Shown in pieces: positions 1 through 8,728 of a stretch of 64,000 nucleotides of DNA. Location of the stretch: assembly GCF_042650605.1 (NCBI RefSeq), contig NZ_JBHSBN010000016.1:1-64000 (forward strand), given 5' to 3'. The translations under genes and the position numbers were made by a program. Origin of the DNA: Micromonospora_J zhanjiangensis. GTDB lineage: Bacteria; Actinomycetota; Actinomycetes; Mycobacteriales; Micromonosporaceae. How positions within the stretch are numbered: the stretch's first letter is position 1; the number at the start of each line of letters is the position of its first letter. The notes beneath the pieces were generated by a model. That model saw nothing but the letters and a program-made list of their open reading frames with translations, ran no database searches and was not told the DNA's origin.

Positions 1-117
1 CGAGTGATCAAGACCGTCGCCCGCGACGCCTACGGCTTCCGCAACCCCATCAATCAGCGACTACGCACCCGCTGCGCCACCACTCGACGAACCCGAGGAC
101 ACCTCAACCCCCGCTAA
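1..117 (+). CDS. Transposase C-terminal end (ISL3-like), cut by window edge
   Basis: The frame is open from base 1 and stops at 115-117, giving 38 residues. They carry a pattern of the form KTVARDAYGFRNPINQRLR, like the tail of ISL3-type DDE transposases (basic, GFRN, N-x-RLR). No catalytic residues lie inside the window, so the family call rests on the tail alone and activity cannot be judged. It sits just beyond the 3' end of the pglX block on the opposite strand, marking this edge as mobile-element territory. The terminal inverted repeat of the element should lie shortly after 117 but I could not define it. Confidence 0.6.
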   Translation, partial: RVIKTVARDAYGFRNPINQRLRTRCATTRRTRGHLNPR

Positions 118-221
118 CTTCGCTGAGCCTGCATGCCACGCCAGGGATCGCGCCCACAGAACCAGCTCTTTCTGGCACTGTTCGTCAGCCGACCGTGGTC
201 CAAGCCAGCGCATTCGCCAAT

Positions 222-758
222 TCAGTCTTCTTGATCTTCATTTTTTGGTTCCTTCGATACCGAATCCGAACCCATCTGTCGAGCTATCAGATTAACCGAT
301 GCTGCAAATTGCCGGGCCTCCTGACCGAGTTTCGGATCAACTTTCGACACGTGCGCAAGCGTATCGGACTCGATGACGATATAAAGCTCTCGGTTATCGA
401 CCTCGCTTGTCTTCGCATTTCCAAAAACAAAAAGTCCCGCTCCGCCGGTCAACGCACCACCGACAGCCTTAGCCGACAAGTTACGACCACGGACTGCGGT
501 AATCGATCCGGCGGTCTCCACGGAGATAGCGGTGTCCGCCGTCAGAGGCCAAGTTTGCCGGCCGCCTGGCGTGTCGACGGAAATTCGATATGGATTAGAA
601 TGCAGCACGACTGATCGCCCCACCCTCTTTTCAACTGGACCCACCGACCGCAACGCAGCCTCCTCAGCCTGCTCCTTTTTGACCCCCGCCACAAACATGA
701 TCACTATAATCGCTACAGGCAGGACACAGCAGAGCATGGTTGACGTAAATTCATTCAT
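222..758 (-). CDS. Small membrane-anchored protein, unknown function
   Basis: 178 residues from the ATG at 758, chosen because GGAGGA lies about 9 bases upstream; a longer in-frame start at 866 lacks such a site and would run into pglX. One hydrophobic segment near the N-terminus (about residues 8-25, MLCCVLPVAIIVIMFVAG) is followed by a charged region and a soluble domain with a GGALTGGAGLFVFG glycine stretch. The N-terminus is short, so the bulk probably faces one side of the membrane. I do not recognise a family. The base composition is visibly more AT-rich than the surrounding genome, suggesting recent acquisition. It follows pglX on the same strand with a 76-base gap and may be co-transcribed with it. 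Confidence 0.7.
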   Translation of the reverse strand: MNEFTSTMLCCVLPVAIIVIMFVAGVKKEQAEEAALRSVGPVEKRVGRSVVLHSNPYRISVDTPGGRQTWPLTADTAISVETAGSITAVRGRNLSAKAVGGALTGGAGLFVFGNAKTSEVDNRELYIVIESDTLAHVSKVDPKLGQEARQFAASVNLIARQMGSDSVSKEPKNEDQED

Positions 759-834
759 GAGCGAGCTTCCTCCAGTTGAGCATGCAAACGATTTAGGGGT
801 TCTACCAGGCGCCTCACGCCGGACGCATTTTGCT

Positions 835-3800
835 TCATTTGGTACTTGCGGAGAACCGCTGAGCACATGTGAAGACGTTTAAGCTGGAGCGATCCGCGCC
901 GAGCTGGGAGATTTCGGCGTCGAGCAGGTCGGTAAAGAACTGGGCTGGCGAGCCAGGGAAGCCGGGACGCTCGTCGGCGTACCACTGGTGCAGCCATGGT
1001 TCCAGCTCGGCGATGCCGGCGAGCAGCGGCAGTAGTCGGTCTGCGGGCCACGCGGCCTGCGTCTTGCGGTCCAGGTAGACGGTGGCCAGGGCCTGGGCCT
1101 GCGCCAGGTGGTCCCATCCCGCCCAGCCGAGCAACTCCGTGCCGTCCGAATCGCGGCCCGCCTTCGGGTACGAGATGAAGCGCTCCTTCGGCACGTCAAG
1201 CTTGCCGCGCGCCCGCCAATACGACGACTTCACGAAGTCGGCCGAGGTGTACTTCGGCGGGACGTCGATCCGGATGCCTTCCTCGCCCGCGTCCTCCAGC
1301 CGCTGCAACGCCCAGGTGCGCTCCCACTGCGCCCGCTTGCGCAACCCGGACGGCTTGTAGCGCTGCACTGGCAGGTAGGGCACGTGCTCGTCAGCGACCA
1401 GCTTGCCGAACGTCTTGGTCAGGTCGTAGTCGTCCCGCCCGACCCACAACTCCAGCACCGCGCGGAAGTCCTCGTCGTGCCGCACCTTGTCGGCGAGCTG
1501 CGCCACGGACTGCGGCGTCGGGCGCGCACCCCACAGCTCGGGCGTCTCCAACCGGTCGAGCAGCCAGTCCCGCAACGCCTTGGTCTGCATGGCGTCCCAG
1601 CCCTCGGTGGCCCACCGCCGCTTGCACTCCGGCCGCTCGATCAGCCCGATGTTCCGATCGGACTCGATGGCCTCGATCCGCCGCTGCACCACTGCCCGGT
1701 ACTCGTCCGACCAGTGCTCTGGCAGCTCAGTGATTGGCGTCGACCCGTGCCGCGCGAACCACTGCGTCTCGACCTCCCCGGCCGCCATCCTGCGCGCCAG
1801 CACGATCTCGAACGCCCGCTCCCCCAGCTCGAGTTCTGGCGCCTCGGCACACGTCAGGTCGTCATCGAGCAGCCCGTAGAGCCGGTAGACCTCCCAGTCC
1901 AACTCCTCCTGCAACGCGATCATCCGCGCCCGCACCGCTTCGTACTCTGCCTGGGCCTCCCGCAACCGCGTCCGCGTCGGCATCCCGGACTCCGCGACCG
2001 CCGCCGGGGTCAAGCCCGCGAGCCGCTGCGCCAGCGAGTCGAGCAGCCGCGCCACCCCCAGCGGATACGCTTCCGGCAACGGAAACTCTTGAAGCTTCGT
2101 CCCAGCGAACTCGTAGAACCGCTCCCACTCTTGGGACTTAAAACCCTCGTTGACCCCTTGGCTACCCTTGTTGTGGCTAACCTGCTTGAGCCAGAAGCAA
2201 GCAGCCGAGCTGCTCAGGATCCCAAGCAGACACAGGTGATCGTCTTCGGTCGCACCCTCTGACAACTTGATGACAGGAGCATGCCGGTTGAAGACCTTTC
2301 CGCCCCGGTCAAGTGCAAAGTGGTTGTGTGTTGCGACGAAAACAAACGAAATTGAGAGTGGATTCTTCAGACGATCTTTGTAATTTTCAAGATGTTCATA
2401 CCAATGTCGACCACTCTGCTTCATGCTACGACCGAAAATTCGTCGCGCACCTAGCGACGTTCGCACGGGCCAGAGATGTTGCAAAATCGGGTCGTCGCCG
2501 CCGACCAGCGCCTCATGCCGGGCATCTTTGTATGGAGACCGCACCAAGAGCGGGTCTTTGATCAAGTAATCCCGAACATGCTCTCCAGTAACGAACACTT
2601 CGACTCGTCCCGCTTCTTTTAGCCGGCGAGCAGTAGCAGCGTCCGGAAGAATCCACGCATCGTCCTCCCCCAGTACAGTTGTCCGGCCGATGACCTCGAC
2701 CGCCTGCGCGAGACGTGTTTTGCGTTCGATGCGCGCCATTACCGCTTGCGCTCCGCCCCCCGCGAGGCTCCATGGGTATGCTGCCAATTGGGCTCGCGGC
2801 TTGTCCTCCACGCTGACCCATCCTGACTCCGACCCAGGAGTATCAATTTGTTGGACGATGGCCGTCCACACCAAGCCCATAGCAGGGTCTTCGGGTTGGC
2901 CCGGCTCCCCGCGCACCCCGAGCACTGTGCGGACAGTGCTCGACCGCCGACGACTGTTGGCCCGTCCCACGAGGATGAGTGTCGGTGTCCCATGACCGGG
3001 GATGTAGGCGCCAGACGTGTCGATAACCTCAGTCAGCTCGACCTTGTGTGCGAAGTAGTCCTCGATGAGCCTCTTGCCGAACTCGCGCTTCATGAACGCA
3101 TTTCCGGTGATCTGACCGACGCGTCCAGCGCCCTCGCCATGCTCGTCCGAGCGCCTGGCCAGGTCGAAGAAGCGTTTCGCAAACGGCACCGTCAGTTGGA
3201 ACTGCCGGTGACAGATGCTCGAATAGATGCTGCGATAGAGCTGGTTCCGGGCCGGGTCGGACACGGTGATGTAGGGCGGGTTGCCCACCACCACCGTGTA
3301 CTGACCTTCCGTCAGGTAGTCGCCCAGCAGATCAGCGTCCTCGCTCAGGTAGGTGAATGCCGGCTTCCCTTCGATCGTGGCGATGAGGTCGCCCTGGTCC
3401 GCCACGCCGCGCCCCCACCTCAGAAGCGAGTCCCCCGCTGCCACGCGAACCGTCCACGCAGGGGTGCGTTCGAGCGCACGGAATCCGCAGAACGTCATCG
3501 CGGCGACCAGCAAGCGGAACCTGGCGATCGCCACCGCGAACGGGTTGATGTCCACCCCCGTCACCTGGCCCAGGGCCCGCTCCACCAGCACCCGCACGTC
3601 CGTCTCCGGCTCGCGTTCCCGCCACTTGCGGACCAGCCGGTGGAACGCCCCCAGCAGGAAGTGCCCCGACCCGCACGTCGGGTCGATCACCTTGGTCTCC
3701 GGCAACCCGAACTCCCGCACCGCCGGTTCGAACGTCCGGTCCAGGATGAACTCCTCGACGAAGTCCGGCGTCTGCAGCAGCGCGTACGTCTTCTTCGCGT

Positions 3801-4380
3801 GCGTCGACAGGTCCTGGTAGAGGTCACCGAGGAACCGGGTGTCGAGGTCCTCCTTGCGCAGCGACACCAGCCCGGGTCCGCGCCGGAAGAAGTCGGAGAG
3901 CCGTTCGGCCGCCGCCCCGCTGATCGGGAACCGCCACACCGGGTTGTGCCCGTCGAAGATCTTCCCGGTGGCGCGCAGCCCGCGCAGGTAGTCGAATGCC
4001 TGCCGCAGCCAGTGCCGGTCGTTGTGCCGGGGGTTGGCGATCAGGTAGTGCTGCCGGTTCTCCACCGCCCGGCCCACCGGCGCGGCCGGGTCCGGCCCGC
4101 CCAGCCACAACGTCGGGCGCGACTCCCCCGGCTCGGGTCGCAGCAGCTCGTTGTCCTCGATGAAGCGGACGAACACGCACCCCAGCACCCAGGCCACCGC
4201 GGCCTGGTCGAGGATGTCCTCCAGCCACGTCTCGAACGCCGCCGCCGTCCGCCGGGCCTCCTTGGCCTGGCCGTACTCCTTCTCCAGGTCGGCGAGCAGC
4301 TCCGAGTCGTGCGGGACCACCTCGCGCAGGTCGTCGGTGAGGGCGGTGACCTGGGCTTGCAGCGCCTTCAACGGGATCAT
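835..4380 (-). CDS. pglX: PglX-type adenine-specific DNA methyltransferase (BREX type 2)
   Basis: 1181 residues from the ATG at 4380, whose ATGA overlaps the stop of pglW, implying translational coupling; an upstream start at 4437 would overlap pglW needlessly. Class I methyltransferase motifs are present: DPTCGSGHF (about residues 233-241, SAM binding) and NPPY (about 367-370, N6-adenine catalysis). Length and N-terminus (KALQAQVTALTDDLRE) match the BREX type 2 / Pgl methyltransferase. In that system PglX modifies host DNA and phage lacking the mark is restricted. The segment after NPPY (roughly bases 2090-3250) is visibly AT-richer than the rest and corresponds to the target-recognition region, suggesting a swapped specificity module. 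No pglY or pglZ is in the window. Confidence 0.9.
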   Translation of the reverse strand: MIPLKALQAQVTALTDDLREVVPHDSELLADLEKEYGQAKEARRTAAAFETWLEDILDQAAVAWVLGCVFVRFIEDNELLRPEPGESRPTLWLGGPDPAAPVGRAVENRQHYLIANPRHNDRHWLRQAFDYLRGLRATGKIFDGHNPVWRFPISGAAAERLSDFFRRGPGLVSLRKEDLDTRFLGDLYQDLSTHAKKTYALLQTPDFVEEFILDRTFEPAVREFGLPETKVIDPTCGSGHFLLGAFHRLVRKWREREPETDVRVLVERALGQVTGVDINPFAVAIARFRLLVAAMTFCGFRALERTPAWTVRVAAGDSLLRWGRGVADQGDLIATIEGKPAFTYLSEDADLLGDYLTEGQYTVVVGNPPYITVSDPARNQLYRSIYSSICHRQFQLTVPFAKRFFDLARRSDEHGEGAGRVGQITGNAFMKREFGKRLIEDYFAHKVELTEVIDTSGAYIPGHGTPTLILVGRANSRRRSSTVRTVLGVRGEPGQPEDPAMGLVWTAIVQQIDTPGSESGWVSVEDKPRAQLAAYPWSLAGGGAQAVMARIERKTRLAQAVEVIGRTTVLGEDDAWILPDAATARRLKEAGRVEVFVTGEHVRDYLIKDPLLVRSPYKDARHEALVGGDDPILQHLWPVRTSLGARRIFGRSMKQSGRHWYEHLENYKDRLKNPLSISFVFVATHNHFALDRGGKVFNRHAPVIKLSEGATEDDHLCLLGILSSSAACFWLKQVSHNKGSQGVNEGFKSQEWERFYEFAGTKLQEFPLPEAYPLGVARLLDSLAQRLAGLTPAAVAESGMPTRTRLREAQAEYEAVRARMIALQEELDWEVYRLYGLLDDDLTCAEAPELELGERAFEIVLARRMAAGEVETQWFARHGSTPITELPEHWSDEYRAVVQRRIEAIESDRNIGLIERPECKRRWATEGWDAMQTKALRDWLLDRLETPELWGARPTPQSVAQLADKVRHDEDFRAVLELWVGRDDYDLTKTFGKLVADEHVPYLPVQRYKPSGLRKRAQWERTWALQRLEDAGEEGIRIDVPPKYTSADFVKSSYWRARGKLDVPKERFISYPKAGRDSDGTELLGWAGWDHLAQAQALATVYLDRKTQAAWPADRLLPLLAGIAELEPWLHQWYADERPGFPGSPAQFFTDLLDAEISQLGADRSSLNVFTCAQRFSASTK

Positions 4381-7300
4381 CGGCGGGTGGTCCTCTCCGG
4401 GGCGGCGGGGGTGGCGGTCCAGGGGTCCGGCAGCCACATCGACTGGCTGGCGGGCGAGGTGAGCGGCAGTTGCCGGCCGTCGAGCAGCGGCGGTTCGGCG
4501 CTGCGGGCCGCGACCAGCAGCAGCCGGGCCGCCGGCCGGGGCCGGGTCGGGTCGGCCAGCTCCTGGATCAGGCCGAGCTGCTGGTAGCGGGCCAGCGGCG
4601 CCGCCTCGGTGAGCAGCACCGGCCGGTCACCGGCCGCGTCCAGGGCGGCCCGGATCGCCGGTATGACGTGGTGCTGCACCAGTTCGACCAGGCTGCGGAA
4701 GTCCGGGTCGGTGGGTCGGCCGTTGTCGGCGGCGACGATCGCCTCCCAGGGGAAGCCCTGCGCGCGCAGCCGGTCCAGCAGGATCGCGGTGACGTCGACC
4801 TCGGTCAGGTCGAACCGGTCCAGCAGCGCCCGGCGGGCCGGGGCGAGGCGTTTGATCGAGGCGAGCACGGCGAGGAAACCCTTGCGGGCCAGCGCCCCGG
4901 TGAGGCGTTGTTGGGCGTCGGTGTCGGCGTCCGGGCCGAGGATCGGGCCGGTGGTGCTGGCCATCCGGGTGCCGGTCAGCGAGGAGTGCCGCTCCGGTGG
5001 GGCGTACCGGCCGTGGGCGGCGTCCCAGGTGAGCGGCACGTCGCGCAGCAGGGTGTCCAGCGCGGTGCGGCCCGGCAGGTGTTGCGCGCGGGGGAACCGG
5101 GCGCGGACTCTGGCGCGTACCGTGTCGGGGTCGAGCTGTTGGCCGACGAGCGCGCCGGCGGCCAACCGCAGCGCGCGCTCGGCGGGCATCCCGACGGGGT
5201 AGAGCTGGCCCTGGGCGTTGACGTCGGCGACGCCGTTGCTGCCGGCGGCGGCCAGTTGCAGCAGTCGCAGGTCGGACAGGGCGGCCATGCCGGCCGGTGG
5301 GGTCCGCGCGGCGCGCAGTTCCTCGACGGCGCGTTGCCGGGTGGGCAGCGGGTCGGCGGCGACCAGTTCGGTGGCCCGCCGGCCGAGGGTGACGACGTAG
5401 CCGAGCAGGTCGGCGGCGGTGCGTTCGGTGGCCGGGTCGTCGGGTTCCCGGCCGACCAGGACGGTGTCGCTGCCCCGCCAGCGGTGGATCGCCACCCGGG
5501 CGTCGCCGCCCTGGGCCAGCTCGGTCTCCACGGCGGCGCGGACCAGACCGATCGCCTGGGCGGTGCGTTTCGGTTCGGCGGTGTAGGAGCCGCGGGCGGC
5601 GATCAGCGCCTCGGCGATCTCCTCGGCGGACATCACCCCGCCGCGGGCGTCGAGCAGGGCGACGATCTCGCCGCGGACCAGGTCCAGCGCGACGTTGTCC
5701 CGCCACTCGCGGGTGGCGTTGCGGCGCAGCAGCGTGGAGATCTGCGGTTGCAGCTTGCCGGTGGCCCGGGCCACGTCGCCCTGCGACGGCCAGCGCAGGA
5801 ACTGTCCGGCGTCGGTGGTGGTCTGGCCGAGTAGCACCTGCAACGCGGCCCGCTGCCAGTTGGCGCGGCCGGTGGCGGCCGGCAGCAGGGTGGCGCAGAG
5901 CGCCTCGACGCCCTGGGCCAGCGGGCGGTCCACGCCGGGCGACGGGGACGCCGGCCGGTCGTCGCCGTCGAGTTGGGCGCGCAGGGCGCGGGTTCGGGAC
6001 AGGATCTCCTTGCGGGTGGCGTCCGGGACGCCACGGGCCCGGGTCAGCGCGGACGGTTCGGCGTCCAGCAGCTCGCCGACGGTGAGGATGCCGAGCCGTT
6101 CCAGCGCCGAGCGGGCCCGCGCGGTCAGCTCGGTGTGTTCCAGCGGGGTGGTGCGGGTCAGGGTGACCTGCCGGCCGGCCCGGTCCGCGTCGTGGTCGGC
6201 GGTGGGTTCCGAGGCGGGGACCTCGCGGAAGATGGCCCGCCACGCGTCGGTCATCTCGTCGACCGTGTCGAACCGCTTCGCGGTGTCCCGGGCCAGGGCC
6301 TTGGTGAAGAAGCCGACCAGGCGGGTGGCCACCGACGGGTCGAAGGCGGCCGGGTCGAGGGTCACCTCGTCGTCGATCACGGCCGGGTTGGCGCCGTCGC
6401 CCCAGCGGGGCAGGGTGCCGGTGGCCATCTCGTAGAGGGTCACCGCGGCCGAGAACCGTTCGGCGGCGGCGTCGAACCGCAGCCGGCGCGGCGGGCCGAG
6501 GAACGGGTCCAGGTAGGCGGTGGTGCCAGCGGTGATCTGGTCGGCCGGGACGGCCGCGAGGGAGAAGTCGAAGATGCACAGGTGCGGCTGCTTGTCCTTC
6601 GGCCGGGGCCGGGACGCCAGGTTGGCCGGCTTGATGTCCCGGTGCCAGACGCCCTGGCCGTCCAGGAAGGACACGATCTCCAGCAGGTCGCGGCCGTAGC
6701 GTTCCAGCAGGTCGAGGGCGAGCCGGCCGGAGCGCAGATCCTCGGCGAGGGTCTGGTCGCCGGCGCTCTCCAGCAGCAGCGCGGTGCGGTTGCCGACCGT
6801 GATCGGGCCCTCGACCAGGGCGGCCACCCGGGCGTCGCGCAGCTTGTCGACGGCCCGCGCCTCGGCGGCGAATCGGTCGGCGAACTGCTCGTCCCGGGCC
6901 ACCTTGAGCACCAGCTCCCGCTTGCCGGTCGGCTCGTCGCGGGTGACCAGCAGGGCGGTCGCGGTGGCGCCGCTGCCGAGCCGTTTCACCACGGTCAGGC
7001 CACCGTCGAGCAGGTCACCCCGGTGGGCCTGCAACGGGTCGACCACCGGTTCCGGTTCGGGGGCGGTCAGCTCCTCCCAGACCAGGTCGAGGGCGGCCAG
7101 GAAGTCGGCGATCCGTTTCATCCGCTGCGCCGGGTCGCCGCGGGTCGCGTCGTAGACGGCCTCCACCAACGCGTACGGCATGCCGTCGGCGGCCGCGTCC
7201 AGGTGCAGCCCGCCGCCGGCCACCGCGGTGACCAACTCCTCGGCGGTGGCGGCCGGGTCTGCGCCGGCGAAGATCCGGTACGCGAGCGCGCCGAACGAGA

Positions 7301-8531
7301 ACACGTCCAGTTGCGGTCCGGGCAGGTCGTCCAGGGTGGCCGCCTCGGGGGCCTGGTAGCGGCGTACCCCGTCGTCGAAGAAGAGTTCCAGGCTGGCCGG
7401 GTCGGTGGGGGTGCCGGTGCGGGTCAGTCGGGTGCCGGCCTGCCGGCCGCCGGTCTGCCAGTCGGTGACCACCAGCGTCGGGCGGGCGGACTCCGGGTCG
7501 GCCACGAAGATCACGCCCGGGTGCAGGGAGCGGTGCGACAGCCGGCGGGAGTGCGCGTAGTCGACGATCTCGGCGAGGTCCTGCACCAGTTGCAGGCGTT
7601 GGGCCAGTTGCAGCTTGCCGTCCCGGTCGGCCAGCCACTGGTCGAGGCGTACCCAGTCGGGCTGGTGGTCGAAGACGACCGCCGGGCCCCACGGGTGCTC
7701 GACCAGGTCGTGCGCCCGGGCGATGCCCGGGTGGTGGATGCCCTGCAGCAGCCGGAACTCGCGCTCCGCGGCCCGCCGGATCGCCGGGATCTCCTCCTCG
7801 GTGGCCCGGGAGGTCAGGTAGAACCGGACCCGGCGGGGGCGGCCGGGGTCCAGCGGGTGATCGGCGAGGAAGTCCTGCCAGCCGAGGCCCTCGGCGAACA
7901 GGCGTTGATGCAGGGTGAGCTGGTTGACCCGGCGGCCGGCCACCGACGGGCGAATCCGGGCTCCCTTGACCAGGTCGACGATCTGCCGGCCACGGACCGC
8001 GTCCACCCGTTGCCGGTAGTCGTCCGGCGCGGTGAGCAGGAACGTCTTCAGGCTGGGCAGTCCGGAGTTCCCGCCGTCCAGGCCGTAGACGTGCTGCCGG
8101 CCGAGGTTGTCCAGGGTGGAGTGGCAGTTCGTCGCGTGCAGGAAGATGGCGGCCCCCACCCAGGGCACCGCGGCGCCCGGCGGCGCGTACTGCTGGAGCA
8201 CGCTGCGCAACCGCTTGGCCTTGCGGTTGGCCAGCAGCAGCGGATTGTCCAGCCGCCGACGCCCGCCGGGGGTGCGTCGGACCCACTGCTGACCGTCGCC
8301 ACTCACCTCGCCCTGCCAGTGCTTGAGTTCCAGCAGATAGAGTCCGCTGCGGGTCAACACCAGGGCGTCGACCTCGTTGATCGAACCGTCCTGGCCGACG
8401 AACTCGACGTTGGCCCAGACGTGGAACGGGTCGGCGTCCGGCAGGTAGGCGGCCAGTTCGCGCAGGCCGTCCTTCTCGTGCTCGAACTCGCTCGGGTTGA
8501 TCTGCTCCCAGCGCGGCGAGTCCTCACGCAT
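4377..8531 (-). CDS. pglW: PglW-type NERD-serine/threonine kinase (BREX type 2)
   Basis: 1384 residues. The N-terminus is a NERD nuclease-related domain with D55 and the ELK triad (E68-K70) in a context EVDALVL...LYLLELK. Two kinase-like lobes follow. The first is degenerate, with HRS replacing HRD and DWQ replacing DFG. The second looks active, with GSGATATA, VLKVA lysine, HRDIKPAN and DFS in place of DFG. The C-terminal half is a long helical region with helix-hairpin-like SALERLGILTVGELL. This architecture is that of PglW, the kinase partner in the Pgl/BREX type 2 phage-defence system. It lies directly upstream of pglX and overlaps it by ATGA. No strong ribosome site precedes the ATG, and a TGA three codons upstream excludes an earlier start. 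Confidence 0.9.
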   Translation of the reverse strand: MREDSPRWEQINPSEFEHEKDGLRELAAYLPDADPFHVWANVEFVGQDGSINEVDALVLTRSGLYLLELKHWQGEVSGDGQQWVRRTPGGRRRLDNPLLLANRKAKRLRSVLQQYAPPGAAVPWVGAAIFLHATNCHSTLDNLGRQHVYGLDGGNSGLPSLKTFLLTAPDDYRQRVDAVRGRQIVDLVKGARIRPSVAGRRVNQLTLHQRLFAEGLGWQDFLADHPLDPGRPRRVRFYLTSRATEEEIPAIRRAAEREFRLLQGIHHPGIARAHDLVEHPWGPAVVFDHQPDWVRLDQWLADRDGKLQLAQRLQLVQDLAEIVDYAHSRRLSHRSLHPGVIFVADPESARPTLVVTDWQTGGRQAGTRLTRTGTPTDPASLELFFDDGVRRYQAPEAATLDDLPGPQLDVFSFGALAYRIFAGADPAATAEELVTAVAGGGLHLDAAADGMPYALVEAVYDATRGDPAQRMKRIADFLAALDLVWEELTAPEPEPVVDPLQAHRGDLLDGGLTVVKRLGSGATATALLVTRDEPTGKRELVLKVARDEQFADRFAAEARAVDKLRDARVAALVEGPITVGNRTALLLESAGDQTLAEDLRSGRLALDLLERYGRDLLEIVSFLDGQGVWHRDIKPANLASRPRPKDKQPHLCIFDFSLAAVPADQITAGTTAYLDPFLGPPRRLRFDAAAERFSAAVTLYEMATGTLPRWGDGANPAVIDDEVTLDPAAFDPSVATRLVGFFTKALARDTAKRFDTVDEMTDAWRAIFREVPASEPTADHDADRAGRQVTLTRTTPLEHTELTARARSALERLGILTVGELLDAEPSALTRARGVPDATRKEILSRTRALRAQLDGDDRPASPSPGVDRPLAQGVEALCATLLPAATGRANWQRAALQVLLGQTTTDAGQFLRWPSQGDVARATGKLQPQISTLLRRNATREWRDNVALDLVRGEIVALLDARGGVMSAEEIAEALIAARGSYTAEPKRTAQAIGLVRAAVETELAQGGDARVAIHRWRGSDTVLVGREPDDPATERTAADLLGYVVTLGRRATELVAADPLPTRQRAVEELRAARTPPAGMAALSDLRLLQLAAAGSNGVADVNAQGQLYPVGMPAERALRLAAGALVGQQLDPDTVRARVRARFPRAQHLPGRTALDTLLRDVPLTWDAAHGRYAPPERHSSLTGTRMASTTGPILGPDADTDAQQRLTGALARKGFLAVLASIKRLAPARRALLDRFDLTEVDVTAILLDRLRAQGFPWEAIVAADNGRPTDPDFRSLVELVQHHVIPAIRAALDAAGDRPVLLTEAAPLARYQQLGLIQELADPTRPRPAARLLLVAARSAEPPLLDGRQLPLTSPASQSMWLPDPWTATPAAPERTTRR

Positions 8532-8728
8532 AGCGCATCACGCGCCCGGGCGCAGCCATCCGTCACTCCCCAGGTATTCAGCTGTGTGCCAGTCCCGTGC
8601 ACGGTATCGAGCGGGCCCGGCGCTGCCCAGTGCGCGCGGATCGGGAGGATCTACAGGCATTTCCGAGCGTCCGACCCATTGACGCGTTCCTAACGCTTCC
8701 CACCTGCGAATTCATTCGTGAGATCCGC

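Noticed and set aside
5973..8693. 906-residue plus-strand frame opposite pglW
   Set aside because: Low-complexity Gly/Arg/Gln/Val reading with no domain. It is the antisense shadow expected in high-GC DNA; pglW has clear NERD and kinase motifs.
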